Of a stretch of 25,027 nt of DNA, positions 1 through 6,403 are shown piece by piece. Every line of letters starts with the position of its first letter. The stretch's first letter is position 1. The notes beneath the pieces are model-generated. The model was not told the DNA's origin. It made no database searches and saw only the letters and a program-made list of their open reading frames with translations. The translations under genes were made by a program, and so were the position numbers. Source of the stretch: DATBDM01 sp036269915. Its GTDB lineage: Bacteria; Actinomycetota; Thermoleophilia; Solirubrobacterales; Solirubrobacteraceae. Location: contig DATBDM010000151.1 in assembly GCA_036269915.1 (NCBI GenBank), positions 1 through 25,027 on the forward strand, written 5' to 3'.

Positions 1-153
1 ATCCTGGACCGCTCGAGTACGACGAACGTCGGCGAGCTGATGCTGTCCTACGGCGGCGGCGGCCACCAGGCGGCCGGCACCTGCCAGGTCGGCAACGCCG
101 ACGCTTCCCGCGTGCTCGACGAGCTCGTCGCGGCGATCAACATCGACGGGTAG
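1..153 (+). CDS. DHH/DHHA1-family phosphoesterase, C-terminal fragment
   Basis: Only the last 50 codons lie in the window. The fragment carries GGGGHQAAG at residues 18-26, the glycine-rich DHHA1 signature of the DHH superfamily. In this family (NrnA-type oligoribonuclease/pAp phosphatase) the motif binds the nucleotide substrate, and the metal-binding DHH domain lies further upstream, here off the left edge. The frame ends at TAG 151-153. The likely activity is degradation of short RNAs or 3'-phosphoadenosine phosphate in the cytoplasm. That is inferred from the motif and its C-terminal position, since the same domain occurs in other DHH proteins. The family is secure; the exact substrate is not. 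Confidence 0.8.
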   Translation: MLDRSSTTNVGELMLSYGGGGHQAAGTCQVGNADASRVLDELVAAINIDG

Positions 154-196
154 GGGGCGAACTTCACCGCCGCCCGGCTATGGGCGGCGTGGACGA

Positions 197-301
197 GTTT
201 CGCCGGACCCATCGACAGCCGCCCGATCCGTCCGGCGAAACCAGTCCCCCAGACACGAAACGCCGGACAGACGCCGAGCGGCGCGACTCGTCCGGCGAAA
301 C
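197..301. repeat. Two tandem inverted-repeat units (60-bp period) upstream of the AbiEi-like gene
   Basis: GTTTCGCCGGAC at 197-208 and GTCCGGCGAAAC at 230-241 are perfect 12-nt inverted arms with a 21-nt loop. Exactly 60 nt downstream the layout recurs: GAAACGCCGGAC at 257-268 and GTCCGGCGAAAC at 290-301, again with a 21-nt loop. In this second unit 9 of 12 arm positions pair, and the CGCCGGAC core is perfect. The block lies just before the favoured start (315) of a gene with an AbiEi-like N-terminal domain. AbiEi antitoxins are known to repress their own promoters by binding two inverted repeats, so an operator is the leading interpretation (inference). Confidence 0.7.
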
Positions 302-314
302 TGACCGTCGGATC

Positions 315-1160
315 GTGGCGCGCGCCGCTCGCTCGGAAGGCATCATCTCGACGCGCGAGCTCCTCGATGCCGGGTTGACGTACACCGGCATCAGGCATCG
401 ACGGGCGCACGGATGGCTCATCCGGCGTCATCGAGGGGTGTATCTGGTCGGAGCCGTCGCAGGGCCGCTGGCGCCGGAGGTCGCGGCACTCCGCGCCTGC
501 GGCGACCGAGGGGCGATCAGCCACTACGCCGGGACCGCGCTGTGGCGGATGCGGGCGCGCGTCGACGGTCCCATCGACGTGTCAGTCGTCGGCGGCGACC
601 CGCGACACCGTCCCGGCATCCGCGTGCACAACGTCCGCACGCTCGAATGGACGACGCACCGCGGCATCCCCGTCACCACCCCCGCCCGCACCCTCCTCGA
701 CCTGGCGGCGGTCGTGAGCGCCGAGGACCTCGCCCGCGCCGTCGAGGAGGCGCGGGTGCTGGGACTCGTCACCGATGCCGACCTCCACGAGCTGCTCGAC
801 CGCCACCCGCGTCGCGCCGGCACCGCCGCGCTGCGCCGCGAGCTCGGCGAGAAGGCCCGCCTCACCCGCTCCGAGGCCGAGCGCCGGCTTCTCCAGCTGA
901 TCCGGCGCGCTGGGCTCCCCCTCCCCGAGACCAACGTGCGCGTCCTCGGCCACGAGGTCGACGCGCTGTGGCGTACCGCGAAGCTGATCGTCGAGATCGA
1001 CGGCTTCGCGGCGCACGGCACCCGCGTCGCCTTCGAACGCGACCGCGCGCGGGACGCGCAGCTCGTCGCCGCCGGCTACCGCGTGATCCGCATCACCTGG
1101 CGCCGGCTCCGCGACGAGCCGGAGCGGGTCATCGCGCAGCTGGCCATGGCTCAGGCCTGA
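315..1160 (+). CDS. AbiEi-like winged-helix protein fused to a DUF559 nuclease-like domain
   Basis: With the start at GTG 315 the product is 281 aa. The frame is open back to ATG 180, but those 45 codons are low-complexity and consist of the inverted-repeat block, so I favour 315. No strong ribosome site supports either start. The N-terminus (ARAARSEGIISTRELLDAGL, then RRHRGVYLVG) matches the winged-helix domain of type IV AbiEi antitoxins. The C-terminus has the DUF559/Vsr-like PD-(D/E)XK pattern: a glutamate in TRSEAE, then EVDALW, VEIDG and a final RDAQLVAAGYRVIRITW. No AbiEii toxin gene is adjacent. Such fusions are seen in actinobacteria and may belong to defence or DNA repair, but the function is not established. 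The 3' end overlaps the convergent CDF gene by 10 nt. Confidence 0.85.
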   Translation: MARAARSEGIISTRELLDAGLTYTGIRHRRAHGWLIRRHRGVYLVGAVAGPLAPEVAALRACGDRGAISHYAGTALWRMRARVDGPIDVSVVGGDPRHRPGIRVHNVRTLEWTTHRGIPVTTPARTLLDLAAVVSAEDLARAVEEARVLGLVTDADLHELLDRHPRRAGTAALRRELGEKARLTRSEAERRLLQLIRRAGLPLPETNVRVLGHEVDALWRTAKLIVEIDGFAAHGTRVAFERDRARDAQLVAAGYRVIRITWRRLRDEPERVIAQLAMAQA

Positions 1161-2071
1161 CGCGGCTCGATCTCGAGCAGGACCTCGCGCGGCGCGTGGT
1201 CGACCTGCAGGGTCGTGTGCTCGATCCCGAAGCGCTCGTGGACGAGACGGTCGAGCTCGCGGCGGCGGGTGTGGCAGTCGTCGCCCGGCGCGACCATGAC
1301 GTGGGCGGCGAGCGCCGGGAAGCCCGACGTGACCTCCCAGACGTGCAGGTCGTGGACCTCGACGACGCCCGGATGCGCGGCGAGCGCGCGGCCGACGTCC
1401 TCGGAGCGCACGCCCGCGGGCGAGCCCTCGAGCAGCACGCGCGCCGCGTCGTGCAGCAATCCCCACCCCGAGCGCACCATCAGGAACGCGACGAGCAGGG
1501 CCGCCAGCCCATCGGCGGCGCGAAAGCCCGTGAGGAGGATGATCGCACCGGAGAGCGCCGCGGCCAGCGACGCGTAGAGGTCGGTGAGCACATGCTGGCG
1601 GGCGCCCTCGACGTTCAGCGACCGCCGCTCCGCGCGCGCCAGCTGCCACGCCGCGGCGACGTTCACGCACGCCCCGAGCAGACCGACGACGAGCACCACG
1701 CCGCCCTCGATCTCCCCCGGCGGCGAGATCAGCCGCTGGACCGCCTCGACCGCGATCACCCCCGCGAGTACCAGCAGCGCGGCCCCGTTCGCCTGGGCGG
1801 AGAGGATCTCCGCCCGGCCGAGTCCGAAGGTGTAGTCGGCGCTCGGCGGCCGGGCCGCGAGCCGCGCGGCGACGAGCGCCAGCGCGAGCGAGCCGGCGTC
1901 GGTGACCATGTGCGCGGCGTCGGAGAGCAGCGCCAGCGAGCCCGAGATCAGGCCCGCCACGACCTCGGCGATCATGAAGGCGACGATCAGCGCCAGCGCC
2001 GCGGCCAGGCGGCGCCGATCGGCGTGCGGGGCGACGCCGTGATGGTGGTGCGCGTGATCGTGTCCGTCTAT
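1151..2071 (-). CDS. Cation diffusion facilitator (CzcD/ZitB-like) metal exporter with ATA start
   Basis: A proton-coupled exporter of Zn2+ or similar divalent metals in the cytoplasmic membrane. The two transport-site HxxxD pairs are present: AHMVTD in TM2 (H54, D58) and QHVLTD in TM5 (H160, D164). The C-terminal cytoplasmic domain carries DLHVWEVTSG. The first ATG/GTG/TTG in frame (1973-1975) would cut TM1 in half. The frame stays open upstream and encodes the His-rich N-terminus usual for the family (HDHAHHHHG), but with no ATG, GTG or TTG. The codon where Met is expected is ATA (2069-2071), seven nt after GGAG. From there the protein is 306 aa, a normal CDF length. A true AUA start or a base-call error are both possible. 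Confidence 0.88.
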   Translation of the reverse strand: MDGHDHAHHHHGVAPHADRRRLAAALALIVAFMIAEVVAGLISGSLALLSDAAHMVTDAGSLALALVAARLAARPPSADYTFGLGRAEILSAQANGAALLVLAGVIAVEAVQRLISPPGEIEGGVVLVVGLLGACVNVAAAWQLARAERRSLNVEGARQHVLTDLYASLAAALSGAIILLTGFRAADGLAALLVAFLMVRSGWGLLHDAARVLLEGSPAGVRSEDVGRALAAHPGVVEVHDLHVWEVTSGFPALAAHVMVAPGDDCHTRRRELDRLVHERFGIEHTTLQVDHAPREVLLEIEPRQA

Positions 2072-2074
2072 CTT
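2069..2074 (+). promoter_or_regulatory. TANNNT -10 element (TATCTT) for the thioredoxin-like lipoprotein gene
   Basis: TATCTT ends 8 nt before GTG 2083, placing transcription start at or next to the start codon (leaderless). No convincing -35 is visible. Its first three bases are the complement of the ATA start codon of the divergent CDF gene. Confidence 0.45.
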
Positions 2075-2078
2075 GGGG

Positions 2079-2082
2079 CTCC
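2079..2082 (-). promoter_or_regulatory. Shine-Dalgarno GGAG for the ATA-initiated CDF gene
   Basis: Read on the minus strand, GGAG is followed by CCCCAAG (7 nt) and then ATA GAC GGA CAC. The spacing is ideal and marks the ATA, not the internal ATG at 1975, as the initiation site. Confidence 0.55.
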
Positions 2083-3093
2083 GTGTCCCGGTCTCGACCC
2101 ATGATGGCGGTTGCCGCCGCCCTCGTGCTGGTCCTGGCGGGGTGCGGCGGAGGCAAGCAGTCGGGCGACCCGGTCGACCAGGTGCCGCAGGCCAACGGCC
2201 TGCGCGACAAGGTCGTCACCGCGCAGTCGCCCAAGCCCGCCGACTTCCCCGCCACGAAGGGCCGCACGCTGCAGCAGGTCGCCAACGGCATCGGCGGCGG
2301 GAAGATCCAGGCGGCGCTGGCCTCCTCGCAGTTCGACGTCGGCTCGAACCGGCTGGCCTTCGGCGTCATCGACGACCAGGGCCAGTTCGTCTACGGCAAG
2401 ACCGCGGTGTACATCGCGCCCAAGCCCGGCAAGCCCGCGCAGGGCCCGTTCGTCGCGCCGGCCGACGTGCTGCTGACCAAGCCCGCCTACCGCTCCAAGC
2501 AGGCGGCGACCGAGCAGGATCCGTTCTCGGCGATCTACGCCGCCCAGGTGCCGTTCCGGAAGGCCGGCAAGTGGACGATCCTCGTTGCCACGCAGGCGGG
2601 CGGCAAGCTCGTCGCCGCGCCGAGCCAGGTGCAGGTCTCGACACCCCAGGACGATCCGATCCCGCGCGTCGGCGAGATGGCGCCGAAGGTGACGACGGAC
2701 ACGCTCGCCTCGGCCAAGGGCGACGTCTCGAAGATCGACACCCGCCAGCCGCCCGACGACATGCACGGCGTCCAGTTCGCGGACGTCGTCGGCAAGAAGC
2801 CGGTCGCGCTCCTGTTCGCCACGCCGCAGCTGTGCCAGTCCCGCGTCTGCGGCCCCGTGACCGACGTCGCCGAGCAGATGAAGGCCACCTACGGCAAGCA
2901 GATCGACTTCATCCACCAGGAGGTCTACGTCGACAACGACCCGCGCAAGGGCCTGCGCGAGCCGCTGCGGCAGTTCGACCTCCGCACCGAGCCGTGGCTG
3001 TTCGTGGTGAACCGCCAGGGGCGGATCACCGCCCGGCTCGAGGGCTCGATCGGCGTCCACGCCTTCGAGCAGGCGCTCAAGACGGCACTCTGA
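2083..3093 (+). CDS. Lipoprotein with C-terminal thioredoxin-like (CX4C) domain
   Basis: 336 aa, exported and lipid-anchored. The signal peptide MMAVAAALVLVLAGC gives lipobox Cys21. The middle part (about 85-190) is a beta-rich extracytoplasmic segment (FGVIDDQGQFVYGKTAVYIA). The C-terminal part (about 235-336) has a thioredoxin-like layout: PVALLFATPQL, then C251-QSRV-C256, then TEPWLFVVNRQGRI, a plausible cis-Pro-like region. The cysteines are spaced CX4C, not the redox CXXC, so disulphide chemistry or metal (for example copper) binding are both possible. GTG 2083 is chosen because of the -10 element 8 nt upstream; ATG 2101 is an alternative. The gene is followed after 2 nt by a polytopic membrane protein, which suggests joint action. 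Specific substrate unknown. Confidence 0.8.
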   Translation: MSRSRPMMAVAAALVLVLAGCGGGKQSGDPVDQVPQANGLRDKVVTAQSPKPADFPATKGRTLQQVANGIGGGKIQAALASSQFDVGSNRLAFGVIDDQGQFVYGKTAVYIAPKPGKPAQGPFVAPADVLLTKPAYRSKQAATEQDPFSAIYAAQVPFRKAGKWTILVATQAGGKLVAAPSQVQVSTPQDDPIPRVGEMAPKVTTDTLASAKGDVSKIDTRQPPDDMHGVQFADVVGKKPVALLFATPQLCQSRVCGPVTDVAEQMKATYGKQIDFIHQEVYVDNDPRKGLREPLRQFDLRTEPWLFVVNRQGRITARLEGSIGVHAFEQALKTAL

Positions 3094-3095
3094 GC

Positions 3096-4514
3096 ATGCG
3101 CCGCGCCGCCGCCCTGATCGCCGCGCCGGCGGCAGCGCTGCTGGCCCTCCCGGCGACGGCCTCGGCGCACGGGATCGTGCAGCGCGAGGACCTGCCGATC
3201 CCCCACGTCGTCTTCGCGTGGGCCGTCGCCGGCGTGCTCGTCGTCTCCTTCGTCGCGCTCGGCGCTTTGTGGCCGCGCCCGCGCCTCGAGGATCCCGCCT
3301 GGCGCGCGCTGCCCGCGGGCCGCGTGCTCGGCTCGCGCGCGTGGGACGTCGTGCTCGGGAGCGCCGGCGTGCTGCTGCTCGCCGTCGTGCTGGGCGCGGG
3401 CTGGATCGCGGGCGGGACGGCGCTCGACAACCTCGCCCCCACCTTCATCCTGATCACGTTCTGGGTCGGCCTGGCCTTCGCCAGCGTGCTGTTCGGGGAC
3501 GTGTTCGCACTGCTCAGCCCCTGGCGAGCCCTTGGCCGCGGGACCGGCTGGCTCGTGCACGGCGTGCTCCGCCGCCCGGTGCGCCACGCCGCCTATCCCG
3601 AGCGACTCGGCCGCTACCCCGCGGTCGCGGTGCTGCTGATCTTCGGCTGGATCGAGCTCGTCTCGGGCTGGGGCGACGCGCCCGCGACGCTGGCGAGCGC
3701 CGCCGCCGGCTACACGGTCATCACGCTCGCCGGGCAGGCGGTCTTCGGCGTCGAGGCCTGGACCCGCCGCGCCGAGGGCTTCGCCGTCTACTACAACCTG
3801 CTCTCGCGCATCTCGATCTGGGAGCGGCGCGCCCGCGTCCTCGGCGTGCGGCCGCCGCTCGCCGGGCTCCCCCGCATGGAGCGCCCGGTCGGGACCGTCG
3901 CCTTCGTGCTGACGATGATCGGGACGGTCACGTTCGACGGGCTCGGCCAGGGCCCGGCGTGGGCGAGCCTGCGCGGCGTGCTGGTCGACGGCTTCACCGC
4001 CGTCGGGATCAGCGCCGAGGCCGCCCCGAAGTGGGCATCGACCGTCGGGCTGGTCGCGTGCGTCGCGCTCATCGCCGGCTTCTACCGGCTCGGCATCTCG
4101 GGGGCGCGCAGCGTCGGCGGCAAGCTCGGCGAGGCGGAGCTGCGGGTGGCCTTCATCCACACGCTCGTGCCGATCGCGGCGGTCTACATCTTCGCCCACT
4201 ACTTCTCGTTCCTGCTCTTCGAGGGCCAGGGCGTGATCTACCTCGCCTCGGACCCGTTCGGCCAGGGCTGGGACCTGTTCGGGACCGCCTCGACCGGGAT
4301 CGACTACAGCCTGATCAGCCAGACCGGCACCTGGTATGTGCAGGTCGCCTTCGTCTGCGTCGGGCACGTCTCGGCGCTCGTGCTCGCCCACGACCGCGCG
4401 CTGGCGCTCTACGACGACGTCAAGCTCGCCGTGCGCTCGCAGTACTGGATGCTCGGGGTGATGGTCGGCTTCACCTCGCTCGCCCTCTGGCTGCTCGCCC
4501 AGGCGTCGGCCTAG
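3096..4514 (+). CDS. Polytopic membrane protein, 'fenitrothion hydrolase'-type family
   Basis: 472 aa starting at ATG 3096, 2 nt after the lipoprotein stop. It has an N-terminal signal-like segment ending in TASAHG, then many hydrophobic stretches (for example about 30-50, 85-105, 110-130, 165-180, 190-210, and several after 265), so roughly 11-13 membrane passes. Conserved-looking loops are HGIVQREDLPIP near the start and SFLLFEGQGVIYLASDPFGQ near the end. I associate this layout with actinobacterial proteins annotated as fenitrothion hydrolase. That name comes from a distant pesticide-degrading enzyme and probably does not describe the role here. The paired lipoprotein suggests an envelope redox or metal function. 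The stop shares CTAG 4511-4514 with the convergent gene. Confidence 0.7.
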   Translation: MRRAAALIAAPAAALLALPATASAHGIVQREDLPIPHVVFAWAVAGVLVVSFVALGALWPRPRLEDPAWRALPAGRVLGSRAWDVVLGSAGVLLLAVVLGAGWIAGGTALDNLAPTFILITFWVGLAFASVLFGDVFALLSPWRALGRGTGWLVHGVLRRPVRHAAYPERLGRYPAVAVLLIFGWIELVSGWGDAPATLASAAAGYTVITLAGQAVFGVEAWTRRAEGFAVYYNLLSRISIWERRARVLGVRPPLAGLPRMERPVGTVAFVLTMIGTVTFDGLGQGPAWASLRGVLVDGFTAVGISAEAAPKWASTVGLVACVALIAGFYRLGISGARSVGGKLGEAELRVAFIHTLVPIAAVYIFAHYFSFLLFEGQGVIYLASDPFGQGWDLFGTASTGIDYSLISQTGTWYVQVAFVCVGHVSALVLAHDRALALYDDVKLAVRSQYWMLGVMVGFTSLALWLLAQASA

Positions 4515-5755
4515 CCGCAGGAGTCGGGCGGCGGCGGCGCGGCCGGATCCGGCCGCTGGCCCCACGCCTGCCATTCGCGCAGGACCGGGCGCGCGGCGGC
4601 CAGGTCGGTGGAGACGAGCCCGACGCGGAAGAGGTTGTCCTCGCGGAACGTGTACTGGAACGCCGCGGTCACCCGCGGGTCGCGCCACCAGCGCACCAGC
4701 GCGTCGTGCAGGCGCCGGCACCCCTCGCCCTCGCTGCGGATGCCGCGCGTGAGCGCGAACTGCGTGTCGACCGCGCCGACGCCGGTCTCGGTGATCCAGA
4801 TCGGCGGCACCCGGTCGCAGCCCTTCGCGTCGAGGGCGCTCGAGACGGCGTCGACCGGATCGGGCGCGCCGACGTAGGCGTGCTGCGCCCACGCCGCCGC
4901 CGAGCAGACGAGCTCGCGCGGCAGCCCGCCGATGAACGAGCCCACGCTCGTGCGCCGCGCCGAGTCCGTCGTCGCGCCCGCGGTCTCGCCGAGCACCAGC
5001 TGCTGGTCGCCGGGCGCGGCGGCGAGCGCCTGGCGCATCGCCTCCGCGACCGGGACGTAGGTGCGGGCCGCGAGGCTCGGCGAGCCGGGATCGCACGCCG
5101 CGCGCTGCGGGGAGACGAAGTAGGCGAGGTTCGGCTCGTTCCACGGCGACCAGTAGCGCAGCGTGGCGCCGGCCGAGCGCGCGGCGGCCAGCACGTCGCC
5201 GATCAGCGTCCGGTAGGCCGGGAGCGCCTCCGGCTTGATCGGCGCGCTCACCGGGCCGGCGGAGCCCTCGAGGCAGCCCTGCTGCGGCGCGGCGGCCCAG
5301 GCCGGCGTGCCGGTGATCACGACCAGCGCCTCCCAGCCACCCTGGCGCTGGCGCGAGGCGAGCGCGCGCAACTGGTCGCGGACACCCGCCCAGGGCGAGC
5401 ACGGCGGCTTGTCGCGCATGCAGCCGGTCTGCGGCTGGTCGAGGTTCGGGGGCTGCGCCGGATCGGGCTGCAGCGTGTTCCAGCTCAGCGCGAGCCGGTA
5501 GTAGCGCGGATGGATCGCGGCGAGCTGATCGCGCCAGCGCGCGAACGGGTCGGGCGCGTCGCGCGCGCCCGGCGCCGCGACGAGCAGTGGGCTCAGCTCG
5601 GTGATGCCGACCGCGAGCCCCTCGGCGGGGGCGGCCGTCGCGGTCGGCGACGGGGACGGGGTCGGGGTAGGCGTCGGCGGGCCGCCGCCGCAGCCGGCGA
5701 GCAGCGTCAATCCCAGAGCGAGCGCCGCGGCGAGCCGCGGCGCCGGCCCGTTCAG
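4511..5755 (-). CDS. Secreted lipoprotein with glycoside-hydrolase (clan A-like TIM barrel) fold
   Basis: With CTG 5753-5755 as start the protein is 414 aa. The n-region NGPAPR is followed by a hydrophobic core and lipobox LLAGC, then a Pro/Thr/Ser linker (PTPTPTPSPSP). The only canonical in-frame start, TTG 5708-5710, would leave MTLLAGC, too short for a signal peptide, and no ATG/GTG/TTG exists upstream in the open frame. The CTG overlaps the TGA of the Fe-S carrier gene (CTGA), with GGAGG about 10 nt upstream. The catalytic domain shows YWSPWNEPN (acid/base Glu about 207) and WITETGVG (nucleophile Glu about 323), the two-glutamate layout of clan GH-A enzymes such as GH5 or GH39. It probably acts on an extracellular polysaccharide; substrate unknown. 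Confidence 0.78.
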   Translation of the reverse strand: MNGPAPRLAAALALGLTLLAGCGGGPPTPTPTPSPSPTATAAPAEGLAVGITELSPLLVAAPGARDAPDPFARWRDQLAAIHPRYYRLALSWNTLQPDPAQPPNLDQPQTGCMRDKPPCSPWAGVRDQLRALASRQRQGGWEALVVITGTPAWAAAPQQGCLEGSAGPVSAPIKPEALPAYRTLIGDVLAAARSAGATLRYWSPWNEPNLAYFVSPQRAACDPGSPSLAARTYVPVAEAMRQALAAAPGDQQLVLGETAGATTDSARRTSVGSFIGGLPRELVCSAAAWAQHAYVGAPDPVDAVSSALDAKGCDRVPPIWITETGVGAVDTQFALTRGIRSEGEGCRRLHDALVRWWRDPRVTAAFQYTFREDNLFRVGLVSTDLAAARPVLREWQAWGQRPDPAAPPPPDSCG

Positions 5756-6105
5756 ACCGCCGAGACCTCCTCCTCGTCCGCCACGCGGAACGAGGAACCG
5801 CAGCCGCAGGCCGCGATCACGTTGGGGTTGTCGACCTTGAAGCCCGCGCCCTGCAGGGTGTCGACGTAGTCGACGACCGCGCCCTTGACGTACGGCAGGC
5901 TCGGGCCGTCGACGAGGATGCGGAGACCGTGGTCGATGAAGACCTGATCGCCGTCGCGCTCGGTATCGAACGCGAGTGCGTACTGGAAGCCCGAGCAGCC
6001 GCCGCCGCGGACGCCGACCCGCAGGCCGGAGGTTTCGAGGCCGCCGCCCTGGCCGGCCAGGAACTCCTGGACCTTCTCGGCGCCCTTTTCGGTGAAGGTG
6101 ATCAA
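5752..6105 (-). CDS. erpA: A-type iron-sulfur cluster carrier (ErpA/IscA/HesB family)
   Basis: Cytoplasmic carrier that receives a cluster from the assembly scaffold and delivers it to apo-proteins. With the start at TTG 6105 the protein is 117 aa and begins MITFTEKGAEKV, like typical family members. GGAG lies 8 nt upstream of this TTG. The frame is open to another TTG at 6135 (127 aa), which lacks a ribosome site. The three ligand cysteines are in place: C37 (GGCSGFQY), C100 and C102 (CGCGSSF). The gene is divergent from bolA and the CGFS glutaredoxin, its known partners. The lipoprotein gene downstream overlaps by CTGA. ErpA versus IscA cannot be decided from this sequence alone. Confidence 0.92.
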   Translation of the reverse strand: MITFTEKGAEKVQEFLAGQGGGLETSGLRVGVRGGGCSGFQYALAFDTERDGDQVFIDHGLRILVDGPSLPYVKGAVVDYVDTLQGAGFKVDNPNVIAACGCGSSFRVADEEEVSAV

Positions 6106-6145
6106 CGTGCTAGCTCCAGTGCCGTCGGAGTCCAATGCTTCAGGA

Positions 6146-6151
6146 AGGATA
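6146..6151 (-). promoter_or_regulatory. Candidate -10 (TATCCT) for the Fe-S carrier gene
   Basis: Minus-strand TATCCT would give a transcript start near 6139 and a leader of about 35 nt to TTG 6105 with its GGAG site. No clear -35 is seen. Confidence 0.35.
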
Positions 6152-6159
6152 GCGCCCGC

Positions 6160-6165
6160 TACCCT
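6160..6165 (+). promoter_or_regulatory. TANNNT -10 (TACCCT) for bolA
   Basis: TACCCT ends exactly 8 nt before ATG 6174, implying a leaderless transcript. There is no Shine-Dalgarno sequence in the 8-nt gap. Confidence 0.45.
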
Positions 6166-6173
6166 CTCCCGGA

Positions 6174-6401
6174 ATGCCCAGCACGGAGGACCTCAAGCAG
6201 CGCATCGAGGCGGCCATCCCCGGCGCCCGGGCGGATGTGACGGACCTCACGGGCGGCGGTGACCACTTCAGGGCGACCGTCGTCGCCGCCCAGTTCTCCG
6301 ACCTCTCGCGCATCGAGCAGCATCGCCGTGTCTACGGTGTGTTCGGCGCGGAGATCGGCGGGCCGATCCACGCCCTGTCCCTCGAAACCAGAGCGGAGTG
6401 A
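6174..6401 (+). CDS. bolA: BolA family protein
   Basis: 75 aa, full length for the short BolA/IbaG type. The family partners CGFS monothiol glutaredoxins, forming [2Fe-2S]-bridged heterodimers that handle or sense clusters. The class-II KH-like fold is recognisable: an N-terminal helix (DLKQRIEAAIPGA), GGGDHF, and the helix and turn around RIEQHRRVYGVFG, then GPIHALSL. In known BolA proteins the histidine in the RxxxHRxVY region takes part in cluster binding. The next gene is the partner glutaredoxin, 2 nt after the stop. The gene probably starts a leaderless two-gene transcript. Confidence 0.93.
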   Translation: MPSTEDLKQRIEAAIPGARADVTDLTGGGDHFRATVVAAQFSDLSRIEQHRRVYGVFGAEIGGPIHALSLETRAE

Positions 6402-6403
6402 GC

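Noticed and set aside
197..301. CRISPR-like or phage-derived repeat array
   Set aside because: Only two units; repeats alternate in orientation and the 21-nt intervals are part of the unit, so an operator-like inverted repeat fits better.
582..2369. Very long minus-strand open frame of nearly 600 codons across the DUF559 and CDF genes
   Set aside because: It is extremely rich in Arg, Gly and Ala, has no recognisable domain, and runs out of frame through the CDF gene and antisense to the AbiEi-like gene; typical shadow frame of high-GC DNA.
2925..5402. 825-codon minus-strand open frame antisense to the membrane protein gene
   Set aside because: Composition is Arg/Gly/Ala/Asp shadow sequence, while the plus-strand frame has clear membrane spans and lipoprotein features.
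5630..5695. Iterated GTCGGGG/GACGGGG-like sequence that looks like a simple repeat
   Set aside because: It encodes the Pro/Thr/Ser linker of the lipoprotein on the minus strand and needs no other explanation.
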